Shown piece by piece: positions 18,492 to 27,544 of a stretch of 64,000 nucleotides of DNA. Position numbers and translations under genes: made by a program. Origin of the DNA: JAHDHW01 sp965220465 (GTDB lineage: Bacteria; Bacteroidota; Bacteroidia; Chitinophagales; Saprospiraceae). The notes under the pieces were generated by a model. That model was not told the DNA's origin. It saw only the letters and a program-made list of their open reading frames with translations, and did no database searches. The stretch's first letter is position 1; every line of letters begins with the position of its first letter. Where the stretch lies: positions 310,001 through 374,000 of the forward strand of contig CBDCPZ010000020.1 in NCBI GenBank assembly GCA_965220465.1, written 5' to 3'.

Positions 18492-19084
18492 TTAAAAAAA
18501 GCCTTCATCTTCCAATGCTTCAAAAATAGCTTTTGTTAGATCGTTCAACAGCTTTTGAGGTTTTTCCGGTTCAAACGTTTTGTAAAGACCACTTCAAATC
18601 ATGTCCAGTTCTTGGTTTCATAGACTCGCGTTTCAACGCCGATGATCAGGTTTTTGTCTGTAAAATCAAGGGAGATATCATCGTATTTTTGATCGTGAAA
18701 CTCGTAAAAATCAGGCAATTTTCCAGGTTTCGCAGTTCTCGGTAAATCCTGTACACTCGAAAGTCGACTAACAATTACAGCATCAAAATTTAGATGTTCA
18801 AAGTATTTATGAAAAGTTTCTTTGCTTATTTTCTCATCAGGCGGTAGAATATCTGTGGCAGCGATGGCAGTTATCTTTTTCTTTTCAATTTTGTCCTTCA
18901 TTTTGTTTTCAAAAGTTGCCTTCCCTTCAGTCGTTTTTGCAATCGCGACGATCAATACTTTTTGCCATTTTTCAACTTGCATATCGGTTCCTGACCAGCT
19001 GTCTATCATTTTGGTAGAGGGGCCAGCGCAACCGGATAATAAAAAAATAACAAGTATAAAAGACAATGTATATTTTAATTTCAT
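18492..19084 (-). pseudogene. Lipoprotein gene with frameshifted C-terminus
   Basis: The first 161 codons encode a clear lipoprotein: MKLKYTLSFILVIFLLSGC with lipobox Cys19, then a mixed alpha/beta domain (VLIVAIAKTTEGKATFENK, ITAIAATDILP) of a type seen in small Bacteroidota lipoproteins. The frame stops at TGA 18599-18601, but coding sequence continues in the next two frames: DLKWSLQ from 18600, then TFEPEKPQKLLNDLTKA and on to TAA 18492-18494 from 18578. Two single-base +1 shifts therefore truncate the last ~35 residues. The truncated form could still be exported. Function unknown. Confidence 0.75.
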
Positions 19085-19220
19085 GAGTTTTTAATACTTA
19101 ACAGGTTGGCTTTAACATTTTTGAAATATTAAAATAAAACTGAGTTTATTTGATTTGGTACGATTTAAAGTAGATGTTTTCTTAAATATATCAATAATCA
19201 TTATGTCTGCTCAAAATGAT

Positions 19221-20489
19221 TTAATTTATAATAAATTTTCCGGTTGATATTTTCTTTTTAAAGGTGGAATAATAGAAATATAAACCGCTATCAAATTTAC
19301 TTGTATTCATTCTATACGACTTTTCATTTATAGAATGGGAGGAGACCATTTTGCCCAGAGCACTAAATATGATAAGTTGATCAGGGATTTCCTCAAATTT
19401 GAAATTAATATGTTCGCTTGCGGGGTTAGGGGATACAATTATTGAGTTATCATTTACAACTTCGGAGGTGCTTACAGGAGGCAAACAACCGGTTTCTATT
19501 AAGTTTGATACAGACCACAATGTAATTCTTGAAGGAAGACTTAAAGCGGCGGTCATTCGGTCAACCTGACCTTGAGTAAACATTTTTTTACAATCAATAT
19601 TATAATCCATATAATTTTCGCCATTGGTAGCAACACCACAACTAAAGTTATTATTATAACAACCTGAAAATTCCAATCCACTACCTATGGTTGGAGGGGT
19701 GTCATCAACTAAGTCTCCCGAAGAGGAACAGGCTCCCTCAAAAGTGTGGCGGAGATCGAGCCAATGCCCAACTTCATGTGTTCCGACAGAGGCCCATTCT
19801 TGTCCAGGGCTAAGTTCTGAATGCGTTCCATAACCCCAACGGATAGAACTATAAAAGATGCCTCCTCTATTATTATTTGCACTTGAAGTACTTGGATAAT
19901 ATGCATAAGCGGTAAAATCTGAAGGTCCTCCCCCGGTATATTTTGGCAAATAAATATTCAAATATTTATAATTGTCCCAAGCGTATTGAAATAAATCTAT
20001 ATTATTTAGCATTGCTTGTTCATCTTCATAGTAAATCACGCCAGTAGTTGGATTGCCATCAGGATCAATGGTTGCAAGGCAAAATTCTATATCCAATGTT
20101 GCTTTTATTCCATCAAAATCAGGGTCAATAGAATTCCAGTCATCGTTTAGGCCAAGAAAATCAGTATTAATGACATCAAGGCCAGATAGTGCTTGCTCCA
20201 TATCAATCATTCCGTCATCGCCATTATGAAAAACATGGAGGACTACCGGAATCATATATTGAACCGATCTGGGCTTACCTTGGGTCCTTCGTTCCTCCCG
20301 AAGTTGGTTAACAAATGTTTTTATAAATTCCTCGTTCTCTTTCATTTCAAACAATGCATTAGGGTTTTGCTCAATATGCCTGGCAATAATCTTGTCGTTG
20401 GAGCAGGGTGAATCTAAAAGATTATTTTGAGCTTTTAGAAAAGAAGTAAATAAGATTGATCCAAAGAAAAGGAGATAAAATTTTTTCAT
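19221..20489 (-). CDS. T9SS-secreted zinc metalloprotease (pappalysin/M43-like)
   Basis: Secreted metzincin-type protease. The start chosen is ATG 20487-20489 because it opens a clean signal peptide (MKKFYLLFFGSILFTSFLKAQ); an in-frame start 14 codons upstream would put a basic leader before it. The zinc-binding motif HEVGHWLDLRH matches the M43 extended consensus HExxHxxxxxH, followed by DLVDDTPPT and a downstream Met-turn-like NYMDYNIDCKKMFTQGQ. The last ~75 residues form a type A T9SS sorting domain (IIVSPNPASEHINFKF ... GLYFYYSTFKKKISTGKFIIN). Predicted to be exported by Sec and then T9SS and attached to or released from the surface. It lies 51 bp after the cphA stop on the same strand. 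Confidence 0.88.
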   Translation of the reverse strand: MKKFYLLFFGSILFTSFLKAQNNLLDSPCSNDKIIARHIEQNPNALFEMKENEEFIKTFVNQLREERRTQGKPRSVQYMIPVVLHVFHNGDDGMIDMEQALSGLDVINTDFLGLNDDWNSIDPDFDGIKATLDIEFCLATIDPDGNPTTGVIYYEDEQAMLNNIDLFQYAWDNYKYLNIYLPKYTGGGPSDFTAYAYYPSTSSANNNRGGIFYSSIRWGYGTHSELSPGQEWASVGTHEVGHWLDLRHTFEGACSSSGDLVDDTPPTIGSGLEFSGCYNNNFSCGVATNGENYMDYNIDCKKMFTQGQVDRMTAALSLPSRITLWSVSNLIETGCLPPVSTSEVVNDNSIIVSPNPASEHINFKFEEIPDQLIIFSALGKMVSSHSINEKSYRMNTSKFDSGLYFYYSTFKKKISTGKFIIN

Positions 20490-20539
20490 ACGTTTAAAAA
20501 TTTTATTTCTGTTTTGCCAATAACGGCGCAAATGATATT

Positions 20540-23194
20540 TTAACCCAAATTTGGGATTTCTTCTTTCGAAAATTCATAAAGCCGGTTTGCTTCATCTTCC
20601 TTGAATTTTTTAACCAACTCCAAAGCATCCGGGACAACATCGCTGCAAAGGACAATCAAAGAACCTTTTTTTGCATGTTTGACAGCATGAGTGATGGCTT
20701 CTTTTTCTGATGGAATGATGGTGACTTTTTTATTCGGGTCGATATTTTTTATACCATCATGCAGCATTTTGATTAATTCCTTTTCTGTTTTTCCTCTCAA
20801 ATGTTTGTCCTGCCGGATGATAATTTCATCAAACATTTCAGCAGCGATGGCTCCCATTTCATTATTGTCTTCCTCCCTTCGGTCACCAATACCGGCAATG
20901 ATTCCGACTTTAGGCTTTCCGTCTAGTTTTTCAACCATATTCTGCAATGCTCTTAATCCGGCTGGATTGTGCGCATAATCCAGCAAGATCTGGAAGTTTT
21001 GAAAATTGAACAAATTCAAACGTCCAGGCGTCTGAGAAGGGGAGGGTATGAACGATTCCAACGCTACTTTAATATTGTCTAAAGAAAATCCGCGGATATA
21101 ACCAGTCAAAGTTGCCGGTAAAACATTTTGAATCATAAAAGTGGCTTTTCCTCCAAAAGTAAGCGGAACATTCACTGCTTTGATGATCCTCATTTTCCAC
21201 TCTCCTTTACAAAGAGTAATAAAACCATTTTCATAAATAGCAGAAAGCCCACCTTCTTTTGCATGATTTTTTAGCCTTGGGCTGTCTTCGTCCATTGAAA
21301 ACAGCGCCACGTTACATTCCACGTTATTCCGCATTTCATAAACATTATCATCGTCAGCATTCAAAATTGCATAACCATCGGGCAAAACGGTTTCGGGAAT
21401 GACGCCTTTGACCCTTGCCAGCTGATCCACGGTGTGAATTCCTTTTAAGCCCAAATGGTCAGCTGCTACATTCGTCACGATACCAATATCGCATTTATGA
21501 AAACCAAGTCCTGCTCTCAAAAGGCCGCCTCTGGCACATTCAAGTACAGCAAAATCAACGGTTGGATCCCGAAGCACAAACTCTGTACTTGCAGGTCCTG
21601 TACAATCACCCGTCATCATCAGTTTGTTTTGAATGTAAACACCATCGGAAGTGGTATAACCGACTTTAAAACCTTGCATTTTTACCATGTGGGCGATAAG
21701 GCGAGTTGTAGTTGTTTTTCCATTTGTACCGGTAACAGCGACAATAGGAATTCTGGAAGTAGCACCGGGAGGATAGATCATGTCAATCACATGAGCTGCA
21801 ACATTTCTGGGTAAACCAGCTGTTGGAGCTAGGTGCATTCTAAATCCAGGACCGGCATTGACTTCTAATACAGCGCCTCCGGTTTCTTCCAAAGGAATAC
21901 TAATATCTGAAGTCATAATGTCAATGCCACAAATATCCAGGCCGATTATTTTAGCGATGCGTTCCGCCACAAAAACATTAGATGGATGAACGATATCTGT
22001 AACATCTGTAGCTGTTCCGCCAGTGCTGAGATTAGCAGTATCCTTAAGTTTTAAAAATTCATCTTTTGGCAAAACAGTATCAAGGGTATATCCATTTAGC
22101 TTTAAGATAGTCTCAGTCATTTCATTGACGGTGATCATGGTAAGCACCTTTTCGTGGCCATACCCTCTTCTTGGATCTTTGTTTACTTTGTCAATTAATT
22201 GTTGGATAGTTGATTTTCCGTCTCCAATTACATGTGCCGGAGTTCGTAAAGCAGCAGCGACGAGTTTGTAATTTATTACTAAAAGGCGATAATCCAGGCC
22301 TGTGATATGTTTTTCAATAATGATTGATCTGGAAACCTCTTTAGCCGCCTTAAAAGCAACAACAGCATCTTCCCAATTATCAATATTTGCAGTAATTCCT
22401 CTTCCGTGATTTCCATTAACAGGTTTGACAACGATTGGATAGCCTATATAATCGATGGCTTCTTTCATACCGGTTTCAGTCCGAACAATATCTCCTTTGG
22501 GGATAGGCACTTCCGCTTGTTCTAATAAATGTTTTGTGTCTTCTTTATCGCAAGCAACTTCGACGGCAATACTACTGGTGTCACTGGTAACTGTGGCTTG
22601 AATTCGTTTTTGATTGGCACCATAACCTAACTGGCACAACGAATATTTATTTAACCGAATCCACGGAATGCCCCTGCTTGCAGCCTCTTCGATGATCGAA
22701 CCGGTGCTTGGTCCTAATCGCTCCCGTTCTCTTATTTCGCGCATTTCCTGGATGTCTTCTTCGAAATCGTAGGATTTTCCATCAACCAAAGCCTGGGCAA
22801 TTCTTGTAGCTGACTTTGCAGCATACAGCCCCACTTTTTCTTCCATATATGCAAAAACAACATGATAAACACCGTGCTCTCCATAACCACGGGTCCGTCC
22901 GAAACCTACATCCATCCCTGCAAGTGTTTGGATTTCCAAAGCAATATGTTCGATGACATGCCCCATCCATGTACCTTCTTCCACACGCTGGAAAAAACCT
23001 CCAGGTTTTCCTACCGAACATCGGTGCTCATGCATTGAAGGAAACATTGTAGTAAGTCGATCGTAAAAACCGTCAATTTTGTTGGTTGGAAAATCTTCCA
23101 GTTCCTCTAAGTCAAGTGTCATTACAATCAATTTATGACGGCGAACTGACCAGTAATTGGGCCCTCTCATTGCTCTAAGTTCAAGTATTCTCAT
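20540..23194 (-). CDS. cphA: Cyanophycin synthetase
   Basis: ATP-dependent, non-ribosomal synthesis of multi-L-arginyl-poly-L-aspartate (cyanophycin), an intracellular nitrogen and carbon store. The 884-aa length matches CphA1. Domains in order are an N-terminal domain starting MRILELRAMRGPNYWSVRR (near-identical in style to cyanobacterial CphA), an ATP-grasp domain (about 215-475; GNHGRGITANI), and a Mur-ligase-like domain with P-loop VTGTNGKTTTT (489-497) and C-terminal GIIAGIGDRREEDN. It is divergent from cyanophycinase, with isoaspartyl peptidase next, so synthesis and both breakdown steps are encoded within 5 kb. Confidence 0.97.
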   Translation of the reverse strand: MRILELRAMRGPNYWSVRRHKLIVMTLDLEELEDFPTNKIDGFYDRLTTMFPSMHEHRCSVGKPGGFFQRVEEGTWMGHVIEHIALEIQTLAGMDVGFGRTRGYGEHGVYHVVFAYMEEKVGLYAAKSATRIAQALVDGKSYDFEEDIQEMREIRERERLGPSTGSIIEEAASRGIPWIRLNKYSLCQLGYGANQKRIQATVTSDTSSIAVEVACDKEDTKHLLEQAEVPIPKGDIVRTETGMKEAIDYIGYPIVVKPVNGNHGRGITANIDNWEDAVVAFKAAKEVSRSIIIEKHITGLDYRLLVINYKLVAAALRTPAHVIGDGKSTIQQLIDKVNKDPRRGYGHEKVLTMITVNEMTETILKLNGYTLDTVLPKDEFLKLKDTANLSTGGTATDVTDIVHPSNVFVAERIAKIIGLDICGIDIMTSDISIPLEETGGAVLEVNAGPGFRMHLAPTAGLPRNVAAHVIDMIYPPGATSRIPIVAVTGTNGKTTTTRLIAHMVKMQGFKVGYTTSDGVYIQNKLMMTGDCTGPASTEFVLRDPTVDFAVLECARGGLLRAGLGFHKCDIGIVTNVAADHLGLKGIHTVDQLARVKGVIPETVLPDGYAILNADDDNVYEMRNNVECNVALFSMDEDSPRLKNHAKEGGLSAIYENGFITLCKGEWKMRIIKAVNVPLTFGGKATFMIQNVLPATLTGYIRGFSLDNIKVALESFIPSPSQTPGRLNLFNFQNFQILLDYAHNPAGLRALQNMVEKLDGKPKVGIIAGIGDRREEDNNEMGAIAAEMFDEIIIRQDKHLRGKTEKELIKMLHDGIKNIDPNKKVTIIPSEKEAITHAVKHAKKGSLIVLCSDVVPDALELVKKFKEDEANRLYEFSKEEIPNLG

Positions 23195-23393
23195 ATCGTT
23201 TCGTTTTTATTGGTATGTATTAAGCAGTTTGACGGAAATATTAAAAACCTATTTCTTAACATATCCCAAAAACATTCTAATATCTTCCTTTTAGTCAATT
23301 GATTAGATTGTTTTCAGAATATGAAATAGCTTTTCAATATTTTCTTTCCGTCACTTAGTTAAATGTAAAAAAAATATTTAGGAAATTATATTC

Positions 23394-23401
23394 TATTTTT
23401 G
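23394..23401 (+). promoter_or_regulatory. Candidate cphB promoter (-7 box)
   Basis: TATTTTTG matches TAnnTTTG exactly and lies 24 bp upstream of the chosen cphB start at 23426. It makes the alternative upstream in-frame start at 23399 unlikely, because that would fall within or before the transcription start. Confidence 0.5.
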
Positions 23402-23425
23402 CACACTTTAATTTTAAAACTTTTT

Positions 23426-24295
23426 ATGAGTATTAAACAAATCATTAAAGGGACATTAATACCGATAGGTGGAAATGAAGACAAAGGTCAGGATGAAAGC
23501 GAAAATTATACTTTGGACTTTATTGAAGACGGAATATTATCTCATGTTGTGAAAGAAAGTGGCGGAACGAATGCTTTAATAACAGTGATACCAACGGCTT
23601 CGAGTATTCCAAAAAAAGTTGGAGATAATTATATCAAAGCTTTCCGAAAGCTTGGTTGTGAAAATATTAAGATTTTAAATATTAAGGAGAGAAGCCAATC
23701 TGAAGACCCTAAATATTTGAAGTGGATTGAAAAAGCGGATTGTGTGATGTTTTCAGGCGGAGATCAATCCAAGATCGTTGACAAGATTGGCAATACAAAA
23801 ATGCGCCATATTTTGTCGGAACGCTTTGTAAATGAGGAGTTTGTGATTGCCGGCACCAGCGCCGGAGCGATGTGCATGTCAGAAGAAATGGTCGCGGGAG
23901 GAAGTAGTACGGAAGCTTTGTATAAAGGAGCAGTCCGTATGAGGGAAGGCATGGGATTTATTTCAGAACTGATTATTGACTCACACTTTATCCGCAGAGG
24001 GCGGTTTGGAAGACTGGCGGAGGCTGTCGCAAAATATCCCAAACTTCTTGGTGTTGGTCTGGCAGAAGACACCGGGCTGATTATCAAAAATTGTAATGAA
24101 TTTAAAGTAATCGGCTCAGGAATGGTGATCCTTTTTGATGGTGGTAAGTTGACGCATAACAACGAGGAAATCCTCGCGGAAGGTACTCCAATGACGATTT
24201 CTAACCTGGTAGTTCATATTCTTGCCAATAGTGATCGTTTTACTGTGGATCAGCGAAAAATTGAAATCCTTCCAGTTGATGCTGATTTTATTTGA
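23426..24295 (+). CDS. cphB: Cyanophycinase
   Basis: Exopeptidase of family S51 that cuts cyanophycin into beta-Asp-Arg dipeptides. 289 aa from ATG 23426 (MSIKQIIKGTLIPIGG). The nucleophile elbow AGTSAGAM places the catalytic Ser at residue 145, near the known position in cyanobacterial CphB. Other family blocks are FSGGDQSKI and IDSHFIRRGRFGRL. There is no signal peptide, in keeping with an intracellular store; extracellular homologues (CphE) would carry one. Divergent from cphA and convergent with the isoaspartyl peptidase gene. Confidence 0.95.
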   Translation: MSIKQIIKGTLIPIGGNEDKGQDESENYTLDFIEDGILSHVVKESGGTNALITVIPTASSIPKKVGDNYIKAFRKLGCENIKILNIKERSQSEDPKYLKWIEKADCVMFSGGDQSKIVDKIGNTKMRHILSERFVNEEFVIAGTSAGAMCMSEEMVAGGSSTEALYKGAVRMREGMGFISELIIDSHFIRRGRFGRLAEAVAKYPKLLGVGLAEDTGLIIKNCNEFKVIGSGMVILFDGGKLTHNNEEILAEGTPMTISNLVVHILANSDRFTVDQRKIEILPVDADFI

Positions 24296-24309
24296 GGTTC
24301 ATGGAAAGG

Positions 24310-24370
24310 AGTGAGGAGTCAGGTGCGGGTAACGAGAAAACAGAAATACTGAAACCTTGCTACTGACACC
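24310..24370 (-). repeat. Dispersed palindromic repeat, copy B
   Basis: Read on the minus strand it runs TGTCAGTAGC, AAGGTTTCAGTA, GTTTTCTCGTTAC, ending in CTGACTCCTCACTC, the same block order as copy A. The ends GAGGAGTCAG and CTGACACCTC are an imperfect inverted pair. It fills the space between the convergent cphB and isoaspartyl peptidase stop codons. Confidence 0.6.
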
Positions 24371-24374
24371 TCAT

Positions 24375-25307
24375 TTAATCTTTATAAATCAAAATTTCTT
24401 CAGCGTCATCCGACTTTCGAAAAGCACGATACATTCCTTCGGTATTGAAAGGCATAGCGACATTGCCTTGAGCATCAACTGCAATCAGTCCGCCATCGCC
24501 ATTAATTTTGAGCAATCGATTGTGAATTACTTCATCGCAGGCTTCAGCCAAAGTCAATCCTTTGTATTCCATTAGGCAAGAGACATCATAAGCAACAACT
24601 CCGCGAATAAAAAACTCTCCACTGCCAGTACAGGAAACAGCGCAAGTAGCATTGTTGGCATAAGTACCTGCTCCGATCATTGGGCTATCGCCAATCCTGC
24701 CGTATTTTTTGTTGGTCATACCACCAGTTGAAGTTGCTGCGGCTATATTGCCAAAAACATCAAGCGCCACGGCTCCCACTGTTCCAAACTTTTGTTCTTT
24801 TTTGATGCTGTGATCCAGCTGTGTTTTGTTTGTATCTTTGAGTTCAAGCCACTGCTGGTAGCGAAACTCGTCATGAAACCAAGCTTCATCCTGAAAAACG
24901 CAATTCATCATTTTTGCAAATTCAATGGCTCCGTTTCCTGCGAGAAAAACATGATCAGATTGTTCCATTACATTACGGGCAAGGGTCACAGGGTTTTGAA
25001 CACCGGAAATCATCGAAACTGCTCCCGCTTCCAGATTTTTGCCGTTCATAATCGAAGCGTCCATTTCATGTTTTCCATCAGCACTAAAAACAGAACCTCT
25101 TCCGGCATTGAATAATGGGCAATTTTCCAATTCAATGACGGCTTTTTCAACCGCTTCAATGGCTGATTTTCCATTCTCAAGTACATGGTATCCTGTTTCC
25201 AAAGCAAGTTTTAAAGCTTGTTTGTAAGCAATTTCTTTTTCAGGAGTCATGCTGCTTTTTAGAATCGTTCCGGCTCCTCCATGGATGGCTATTGAGAAAT
25301 TATTCAT
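24375..25307 (-). CDS. iaaA: Isoaspartyl peptidase / L-asparaginase (Ntn-hydrolase)
   Basis: Cleaves beta-aspartyl dipeptides; next to cyanophycinase it would convert beta-Asp-Arg to aspartate and arginine, completing cyanophycin use. 310 aa, no signal peptide. The precursor self-cleaves before the catalytic Thr176 in KFGTVGAVALD. The glycine-rich HGGAGTI near the N-terminus and GTGSGE-type motif (SCTGSGEFFIRG) are family marks. The GMTNKKYGRIGDSPMIGAGTYA block contributes to the substrate pocket. Plant-type asparaginases have the same fold, so asparagine hydrolysis is also possible. Confidence 0.94.
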   Translation of the reverse strand: MNNFSIAIHGGAGTILKSSMTPEKEIAYKQALKLALETGYHVLENGKSAIEAVEKAVIELENCPLFNAGRGSVFSADGKHEMDASIMNGKNLEAGAVSMISGVQNPVTLARNVMEQSDHVFLAGNGAIEFAKMMNCVFQDEAWFHDEFRYQQWLELKDTNKTQLDHSIKKEQKFGTVGAVALDVFGNIAAATSTGGMTNKKYGRIGDSPMIGAGTYANNATCAVSCTGSGEFFIRGVVAYDVSCLMEYKGLTLAEACDEVIHNRLLKINGDGGLIAVDAQGNVAMPFNTEGMYRAFRKSDDAEEILIYKD

Positions 25308-25621
25308 AATCGAGTATAGTTGTTTTTACAAAAGTATTGTTTTTAGCTATAAGATTTGTTCTATGCTTCATAAATGATTAACCGCATACCCTGTTTAGGG
25401 TGTATTTAGTTGATAATCAATCCTTTAAGTTTGATCTCATTATAAAAACCAGTAGCTTTGAAGAGGATGGATTTGATCAAATCAATCTCCTCCGATTTTA
25501 TTTCATTTAAAGACTATTTACACTTTCGATCCTAGCAAAAAATTAAGCCATGTGAGTTCCGGTTAGTGTGAAGAAAGGACTTATTTTTTAAAGCGTGTTA
25601 TTTCAAAAAAACAAAAATACT
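25308..25621. other. Intergenic region with small palindromes
   Basis: 314 bp upstream of the interrupted T9SS gene. It holds ACCCT-GTTT-AGGGT (about 25388-25401) and a perfect 14-bp palindrome GATTTGATCAAATC (25470-25483) inside a wider imperfect GAGGA/TCCTC hairpin followed by GATTTTATTT, which could act as a terminator. No coding potential and no consensus promoter I would defend. Confidence 0.35.
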
Positions 25622-25733
25622 ATGAAAAAAAGATTTACACTTGTATTAATTTATTTCACTTTATGGGCTGGATTGTATTCCCAATCGTGCCCTCCCGGTG
25701 GGAATCATAAATTAGAAAGCCAACAAGAAGTTG

Positions 25734-25743
25734 ATGCTTTTTG
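25734..25743 (+). repeat. Target-site duplication, left copy
   Basis: ATGCTTTTTG immediately left of the ISAs1-family element; identical to 26904-26913. A 10-bp duplication fits the 8-10 bp known for ISAs1 elements. Confidence 0.95.
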
Positions 25744-26903
25744 CAGGGCAATCGCATTTAGATTTTGAGTAACTCTTCTCTAAATCGAGTTTCCCAGGCT
25801 GCTTTGAGTCTTTTCGTTTTTATACTGCCCTTGGATTTATTGAGTTTAATAAAGTTGATTACTGTTTTAGTGATAAATGAAAAGTTGTAAGGAGAAGCTC
25901 CTTTTCTTTTCATTTCGTTATCTTCATTAAACCTTACATCTAAGATCCAATGCAATGAATTTTCTATTCTCCAGTGTTTTCTTACTATTGTGTTGATGCG
26001 TTGAGCACTTTCGATACTGCAAATGTAGTAGCGGGTTTCATTAGTTGTTAATCCGGTCTTTTTGTCCATTCGCTGTGCTTGTATCATAGCTACACTTTTA
26101 ATTCCTTTCCATTGTTTGGCTTGGTCTATAAAGCGAAGGTCACTTATCACTTTACACACTCTACTTTCCACTCGCCCATGGCCTGCATCTAAGTGTTTGT
26201 CAATACTTTGTGGACTCATGAATTTGAACGCATGCTTAACCTCTTCGTAAAGTTCCTGTTGATTACTTTTCAGCGAGATGACATAATCAGCATCCTTTGA
26301 AATTATTTTTTCCACAATCTCACGCTGACATCCCATTGCATCTATGGTCACTACACAGTCTTTTAAAACTAACATATCCAGCAAAACTGGAATAGCTGTG
26401 ATTTCATTAGACTTTTCCGCTGTAGCAACCTGTCCCATACATATACCTGCTTCACTGGCAAAGGCCGAAACTAAGTGAATCGCAGTTTTTCCAGCGTCTG
26501 AATCGCCTGAATTGCATACTCGTTTTCCATCAATACTTACAATACCATCTTTGTCCAAAAACTTTAGCTGCTCTACCCAGTTGACAAAACAGGTTTCAAA
26601 ATCCGAGGTGTTGAGCAGGCTAAATACCCGGCCTAATGTATCATGAGAAGCTACTCCTTCTTTGTAAGGAAGATATTTTCTCAACCACCCTAGTTGGCTC
26701 TTACCAAATTCACTAATGTTATGCCAATCTTCACAACCACATAAAACACCACATATGGTCAAGAAAACCAATTCATTAAGCGGATAAACATAGTTGCCTG
26801 ATTGGCGTCTGGGATCTTGCAGTCCGGAAAATATTTCAAGTACTTTTACTGACATGGCTTTTCATGCCAAGTTATTTATTCTATTTTAAATGCGATTGCC
26901 CTG
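25744..26903. mobile_element. Complete ISAs1-family insertion sequence (1160 bp)
   Basis: The ends are CAGGGCAATCGCATTTA (left) and TAAATGCGATTGCCCTG (right), a perfect 17-bp terminal inverted repeat. The element holds one transposase gene and is bounded by an exact 10-bp target duplication. The transposase stop codon lies inside the left inverted repeat. No internal decay is visible, so the element is probably active or recently active. Confidence 0.96.
25758..26855 (-). CDS. ISAs1-family (H-repeat-like) DDE transposase
   Basis: 365-aa transposase with the family N-terminus (FSGLQDPRRQSGNYVYPLNELVFLTICGVLCGCEDWHNI) and the DDE catalytic core: IVSIDGKRV for the first Asp, VVTIDAMGCQREI for the second, and IENSLHWILDVRFNEDNEMKRKG for the Glu region. 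Full length for the family and free of stops. The TAA stop at 25758-25760 falls within the left terminal repeat. It is oriented opposite to the gene it interrupts. Confidence 0.97.
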   Translation of the reverse strand: MSVKVLEIFSGLQDPRRQSGNYVYPLNELVFLTICGVLCGCEDWHNISEFGKSQLGWLRKYLPYKEGVASHDTLGRVFSLLNTSDFETCFVNWVEQLKFLDKDGIVSIDGKRVCNSGDSDAGKTAIHLVSAFASEAGICMGQVATAEKSNEITAIPVLLDMLVLKDCVVTIDAMGCQREIVEKIISKDADYVISLKSNQQELYEEVKHAFKFMSPQSIDKHLDAGHGRVESRVCKVISDLRFIDQAKQWKGIKSVAMIQAQRMDKKTGLTTNETRYYICSIESAQRINTIVRKHWRIENSLHWILDVRFNEDNEMKRKGASPYNFSFITKTVINFIKLNKSKGSIKTKRLKAAWETRFREELLKI

Positions 26904-26913
26904 ATGCTTTTTG
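26904..26913 (+). repeat. Target-site duplication, right copy
   Basis: ATGCTTTTTG directly after the right end of the ISAs1-family element, identical to 25734-25743. Confidence 0.95.
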
Positions 26914-27256
26914 TAATGGAGCTTCAAATTGTACTATAACTGGTAAATTAGAGATCGACTATAAATCTGGAGGTGGTAGATTGCCAATAACAGATTTAAG
27001 TCCATTAAGCTGTGTAATAGCTGTAACAAGTGATTTAAAAATTAAAGAATGCGATATAACAAATCTAAATGGCCTCGGAAACATTGCTTCAGTTGGTGGT
27101 AGTTTAAAATTTGAGGATAATCCTTCGTTACCAAACTTAGACGGGTTGGGAGCGATTGGTGCAGTAGGAGGAGAGCTTAAAGTTAGTGGAAATGATCTCT
27201 TGACAAGTATAAGCGGATTGAGTGTCGTCACTTCGGTTAGTTCCAATCTTAAAAAA

Positions 27257-27544
27257 GAAAATAACGCAGTTTTAACAAACTTAGACGGGCTTGGGGTGAG
27301 TGGAGCCATAGGAGGAGAGCTTAAAATCACGGGGAATTCTCTTCTAACAAGTGTTAGCGGAATTAGTGGTATTACTTCTGTTTCAGATAACTTGTTAATA
27401 GAAAATAACGCAGTTTTAACAAACTTGAACGGGCTTGGGGTGAGTGGTAATGTAGGAGGAGAGCTTAAAATTAAAGGAAATCCTCTTTTAGCGAGTCTTA
27501 GTGGCCTTAGCGGTATCACTTCTGTTACTGGAGCCCTTAAAATT
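27257..27544 (+). repeat. Tandem coding repeats, 144-bp unit
   Basis: Two 144-bp units (starting at 27257 and 27401 with GAAAATAACGCAG) are highly similar at DNA level, including GGGCTTGGGGTGAGTGG and AGGAGGAGAGCTTAAAAT blocks. More diverged copies lie on both sides. Each unit encodes two L-domain-like repeats. This is repeat expansion within the secreted protein gene, not a CRISPR array. Confidence 0.8.

Noticed and set aside
24296..24374. Terminator between cphB and iaaA
   Set aside because: The inverted sequences here are explained better by the dispersed repeat; there is no compact GC stem with a T-run.
27257..27544. Regular repeats that could be taken for a CRISPR array
   Set aside because: The repeats are 144 bp, coding and in frame, with similar rather than unique spacers, so they are protein repeats.
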